Positions 61,882 to 64,000 of a DNA stretch of 64,000 nt are shown here, in pieces (position 1 is the first letter of the stretch; each line of letters starts with the position of its first letter). The DNA is taken from NCBI RefSeq assembly GCF_011601315.1, contig NZ_JAAORA010000006.1, positions 48,369 through 112,368 on the forward strand. Direction: 5' to 3'. This DNA is from Candidatus Chlorobium masyuteum. GTDB taxonomy: Bacteria; Bacteroidota; Chlorobiia; Chlorobiales; Chlorobiaceae. Under the pieces are notes generated by a model that worked only from the letters and a program-made list of their open reading frames with translations, had not been told where the DNA came from and did no database searches. Both the position numbers and the translations under genes were made by a program.

Positions 61882-64000
61882 TCAGGAGCTGGAGAGATTC
61901 ACTTCCCAACTCCTGTTTTTATCCTGCACCCGAACCTTGATATTGAAAGACTTCTCAGGCTGACTGATGATTTTGAAAGAACGGCTTCCGGAATCATACT
62001 GAAGCCATGACGGGAGAGGCGCTCCATTATCCAGGGTAACCTTCTCGTTTCCCGTCCCCTTTGAAAGACCCGCCGTAACATTATCAGGCAGAGGTATAAC
62101 AGCGTTTTGTGACTGGCGAACGAGCTTTCCTCCGACAGAAACATTGATCACTCCCGTAAACGGTGCCGGAGTTTCGCCGGCTGATGCCGTCCCGCCAAGA
62201 GGAAGACTCGCCTGATTGATATCCGAAGCCTGGTTCGTACTGCCGCTCGTAACAGCCGTTGTACTTCCGGTATCAGCAACCGTCAGGGTGTTGCCGCTGC
62301 TGTTTTGCGTCCCGGTGTTCGTGGGGGCAGTTGCTTTATTCTCCGGCACAACACTACCGGATGTCCCCGCTGATGCTACAGTTGTAACAGAAGGTAAAGA
62401 GAGTGACGTAGTCGTTGAATTTGAAAGCGCCCTGCCAATCGACATCGAACCGGTCGGGAACTGTGTTGTTATGCCTGCCGGAACGACACTGGGGACATTG
62501 ATTGTAACCGTGATAGTCGGGATAACAGTCTGCGGAATATCCTCTACCCGCAACTTGCCGTCTACATAACTGACCGTATAGTTGCTCAGCGAGAAGGTTC
62601 CTCCCTCGGCATTACCTGGAGTAATCGGGTATGGACTGCCTGCAACCGATGCTGTTGCAGCAGACCCTGCGCTTGTCAGCGTTACACTGCCGACTGTTTC
62701 GCTGCCTATCAGTCCGCTGATCGAGAACAGGGTTAAGGAAGGAACCGTACCATACTTCTTGCTCACATCACCAGCCGTGACCGTCAGATTGGCCTTTGTA
62801 ATATCAGCTGAAAGACCGCTCTGCTGCAAGAGGGTGTAGTTTCCGGCATCAGTGCCGCTTATTGTATTGCCGCTCACCGTTACCGCTTTGGAGGTCCCGA
62901 CATTCTTGTCCGCAAACGTACCCGTCGCACTGCCGCCTAAACTCACAACATCGCTTCCAAGCGGTGTAACCTTTGCCGTACCGGTCAGCGTCGCTGCTGT
63001 CGTAGCATCATAAACCTTGTTGGAGGCCAAAAGACCGCTAACCGTCAGATTGGCCTTTGTAATATCAGCTGAAAGACCGCTCTGCTGCAAGAGGGTGTAG
63101 TTTCCGGCATCAGTGCCGCTTATTGTGTTGCCGCTCACCGTTACCGCTTTGGAGGTCCCGACATTCTTGTCCGCAAACGTACCCGTCGCACTGCCGCCTA
63201 CACTCACAACATCGTTTCCAAGTGGTGTAACCTTTGCCGTACCGGTCAGTGTCGCTGCTGTTGTCGCATCATAAACCTTGTTGGAGGCCAAAAGACCGCT
63301 AATTGTAAGATTGGCCCTGGTGATTTCTCCGATATCACCTGTCACTGTTGTTGGCAAGGTGTAATTTCCGAGGTTTGTGGAGCCTGTCGCGAGATAGTCA
63401 CCGGAAAGGAGGCTAACCGTTATCGTCTTGTTTGTGCCAACGTTTTTATTGTCATATGTTCCCGTTGTTTTGGTAACTGTTGCGCCTTCACTTCCCACAA
63501 AACCATTCAACAGATAGTTCTCAGAGGTAAGCGTAGCGACAGTTGTACCATCATACACTTTCTTGCTGCTTCCGGTGAGGCTTCCCGTTACTGTCAGTGC
63601 TGCCGCATTGATCGTCACGCTGTTCACTCCCGCGCTGTAACCCGTCAGGCTCGGCAACGCATAGTTACTCGCAAGACCCGTTCCGTCACTCAACGTTATC
63701 GCACTGATATAATTCGTGCCGTTATCCGATACATTAGGACTGTTTGACGTCGCTCCGCTATAGCCCAGCGTCTGGCCGCTCAACAGGCCACCTATCGTTA
63801 CCGACCCACTCAGACCCGTCGTCCCGTCATACGTCTTCATGCCACTCAGCGTTACCGACTTCGCCGTTATCACCGCCGACACATCCTTGCTCGTCGCGTC
63901 CAGCACGTAGTCACTCGCCGCTGAACTGTTCGTGCCCGTTATGCTCCCTATCGACAGACCGCTTACCGTGACCTTGTTGGCTCCGACGACATTCGCACTG
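61882..64000 (-). CDS. Large repeat adhesin with YDG and MBG domains, C-terminal part
   Basis: This 5'-truncated gene is part of a very large surface or secreted protein; the frame is open past the window edge at 64000. It consists of repeated YDG domains (KVYDATTAATLTGTAKV, with ADKNVGTSKAVTVSGNTISG and GTDAGNYTL) and an MBG-like domain (KKYGTVPSLTLFSISG). An acidic, Thr/Ser/Ala-rich linker follows (TSGSVVPENKATAPTNTG), and then a C-terminal beta-like region NIKVRVQDKNRSWEVNL. The composition, poor in Cys and charged residues, is typical of filamentous haemagglutinin-like adhesins exported by two-partner or other outer-membrane routes. No export partner is in view. Two adjacent 261-bp repeats are nearly identical. 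Confidence 0.85.
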   Translation of the reverse strand, partial: SANVVGANKVTVSGLSIGSITGTNSSAASDYVLDATSKDVSAVITAKSVTLSGMKTYDGTTGLSGSVTIGGLLSGQTLGYSGATSNSPNVSDNGTNYISAITLSDGTGLASNYALPSLTGYSAGVNSVTINAAALTVTGSLTGSSKKVYDGTTVATLTSENYLLNGFVGSEGATVTKTTGTYDNKNVGTNKTITVSLLSGDYLATGSTNLGNYTLPTTVTGDIGEITRANLTISGLLASNKVYDATTAATLTGTAKVTPLGNDVVSVGGSATGTFADKNVGTSKAVTVSGNTISGTDAGNYTLLQQSGLSADITKANLTVSGLLASNKVYDATTAATLTGTAKVTPLGSDVVSLGGSATGTFADKNVGTSKAVTVSGNTISGTDAGNYTLLQQSGLSADITKANLTVTAGDVSKKYGTVPSLTLFSISGLIGSETVGSVTLTSAGSAATASVAGSPYPITPGNAEGGTFSLSNYTVSYVDGKLRVEDIPQTVIPTITVTINVPSVVPAGITTQFPTGSMSIGRALSNSTTTSLSLPSVTTVASAGTSGSVVPENKATAPTNTGTQNSSGNTLTVADTGSTTAVTSGSTNQASDINQASLPLGGTASAGETPAPFTGVINVSVGGKLVRQSQNAVIPLPDNVTAGLSKGTGNEKVTLDNGAPLPSWLQYDSGSRSFKIISQPEKSFNIKVRVQDKNRSWEVNLSSS
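62781..63302 (-). repeat. Two 261-bp near-identical YDG repeats
   Basis: Direct copies 62781-63041 and 63042-63302 differ at only about seven bases, many of them silent. They encode 87-residue YDG domains. A more divergent unit continues from 63303 with the same phase. Confidence 0.85.

Noticed and set aside
1..64000. CRISPR array, tRNA, rRNA and prophage genes
   Set aside because: I found no spaced direct repeats of the CRISPR kind, no tRNA-like T-loop/acceptor pairs and no phage structural genes; this is a scan by eye, not a computed search.

Overview
The window looks like chromosomal DNA of a green sulfur bacterium (Chlorobiaceae; Chlorobium, Pelodictyon or a relative). The evidence is a plant-type 8-vinyl reductase of bacteriochlorophyll synthesis (BciA, 4161-5183), a 75-residue chlorosome-envelope-like protein (10127-10354), an Flx-Hdr electron-transfer cluster, a long SecA of the Chlorobi/Bacteroidetes form, and cobalamin lower-ligand genes. 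I could not fix the species. I saw no rRNA, tRNA, CRISPR array or prophage. Most genes look native, with moderate GC; the main exceptions are a RAYT transposase unit, one AT-rich stretch before a DNA glycosylase, and scattered intergenic repeats.

Layout. 1-5.3 kb: a decayed histidine-kinase remnant, a zinc/manganese-type ABC importer pair, a small DUF2892 membrane protein, pfkA, and bciA. 5.5-13.1 kb: exported or membrane proteins of unknown role (DUF4403 and NTF2-like types), the chlorosome gene with its terminator, a SagB-type oxidoreductase, and a VIT1-like metal transporter. 13.1-21.1 kb: a cyclase-family hydrolase, a periplasmic cyclophilin, a PPOX-family flavoprotein, a sterol-desaturase-like hydroxylase, a rhodanese, a DEDDh exonuclease, and a RAYT transposase bounded by a 26-bp inverted repeat. 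21.2-35.0 kb: lipA plus a membrane gene, two atypical SDRs, an OGG1-like glycosylase, and the housekeeping run secA-purL-nnr, with an alaC-like aminotransferase facing it.

35.4-42.5 kb is the most striking block: hdrCB (a fused HdrC+HdrB), hdrA, flxD, flxC, flxB and flxA on one strand. Together they encode a soluble flavin-based bifurcating/confurcating complex that would connect NAD(H), ferredoxin and a disulfide protein such as DsrC. Its terminator lies inside the 3' end of the convergent murB gene, which itself carries an extra CBM9-like C-terminal domain. 44.3-50.9 kb: a SecB-like protein, a nitroreductase, and a YnbE-YdbL-YdbH set that probably forms an inner-to-outer-membrane lipid bridge. 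A MORN-like repeat protein follows, behind a good sigma-54 promoter match. 51.1-57.3 kb: an HI0933-type flavoprotein and an ABC/HlyD export operon. 57.5-61.8 kb: a SET-domain protein, an iron-type alcohol dehydrogenase, and cobS, cobT and cobU. 61.9-64.0 kb: the C-terminal part of a giant YDG/MBG-repeat surface protein that runs off the window.
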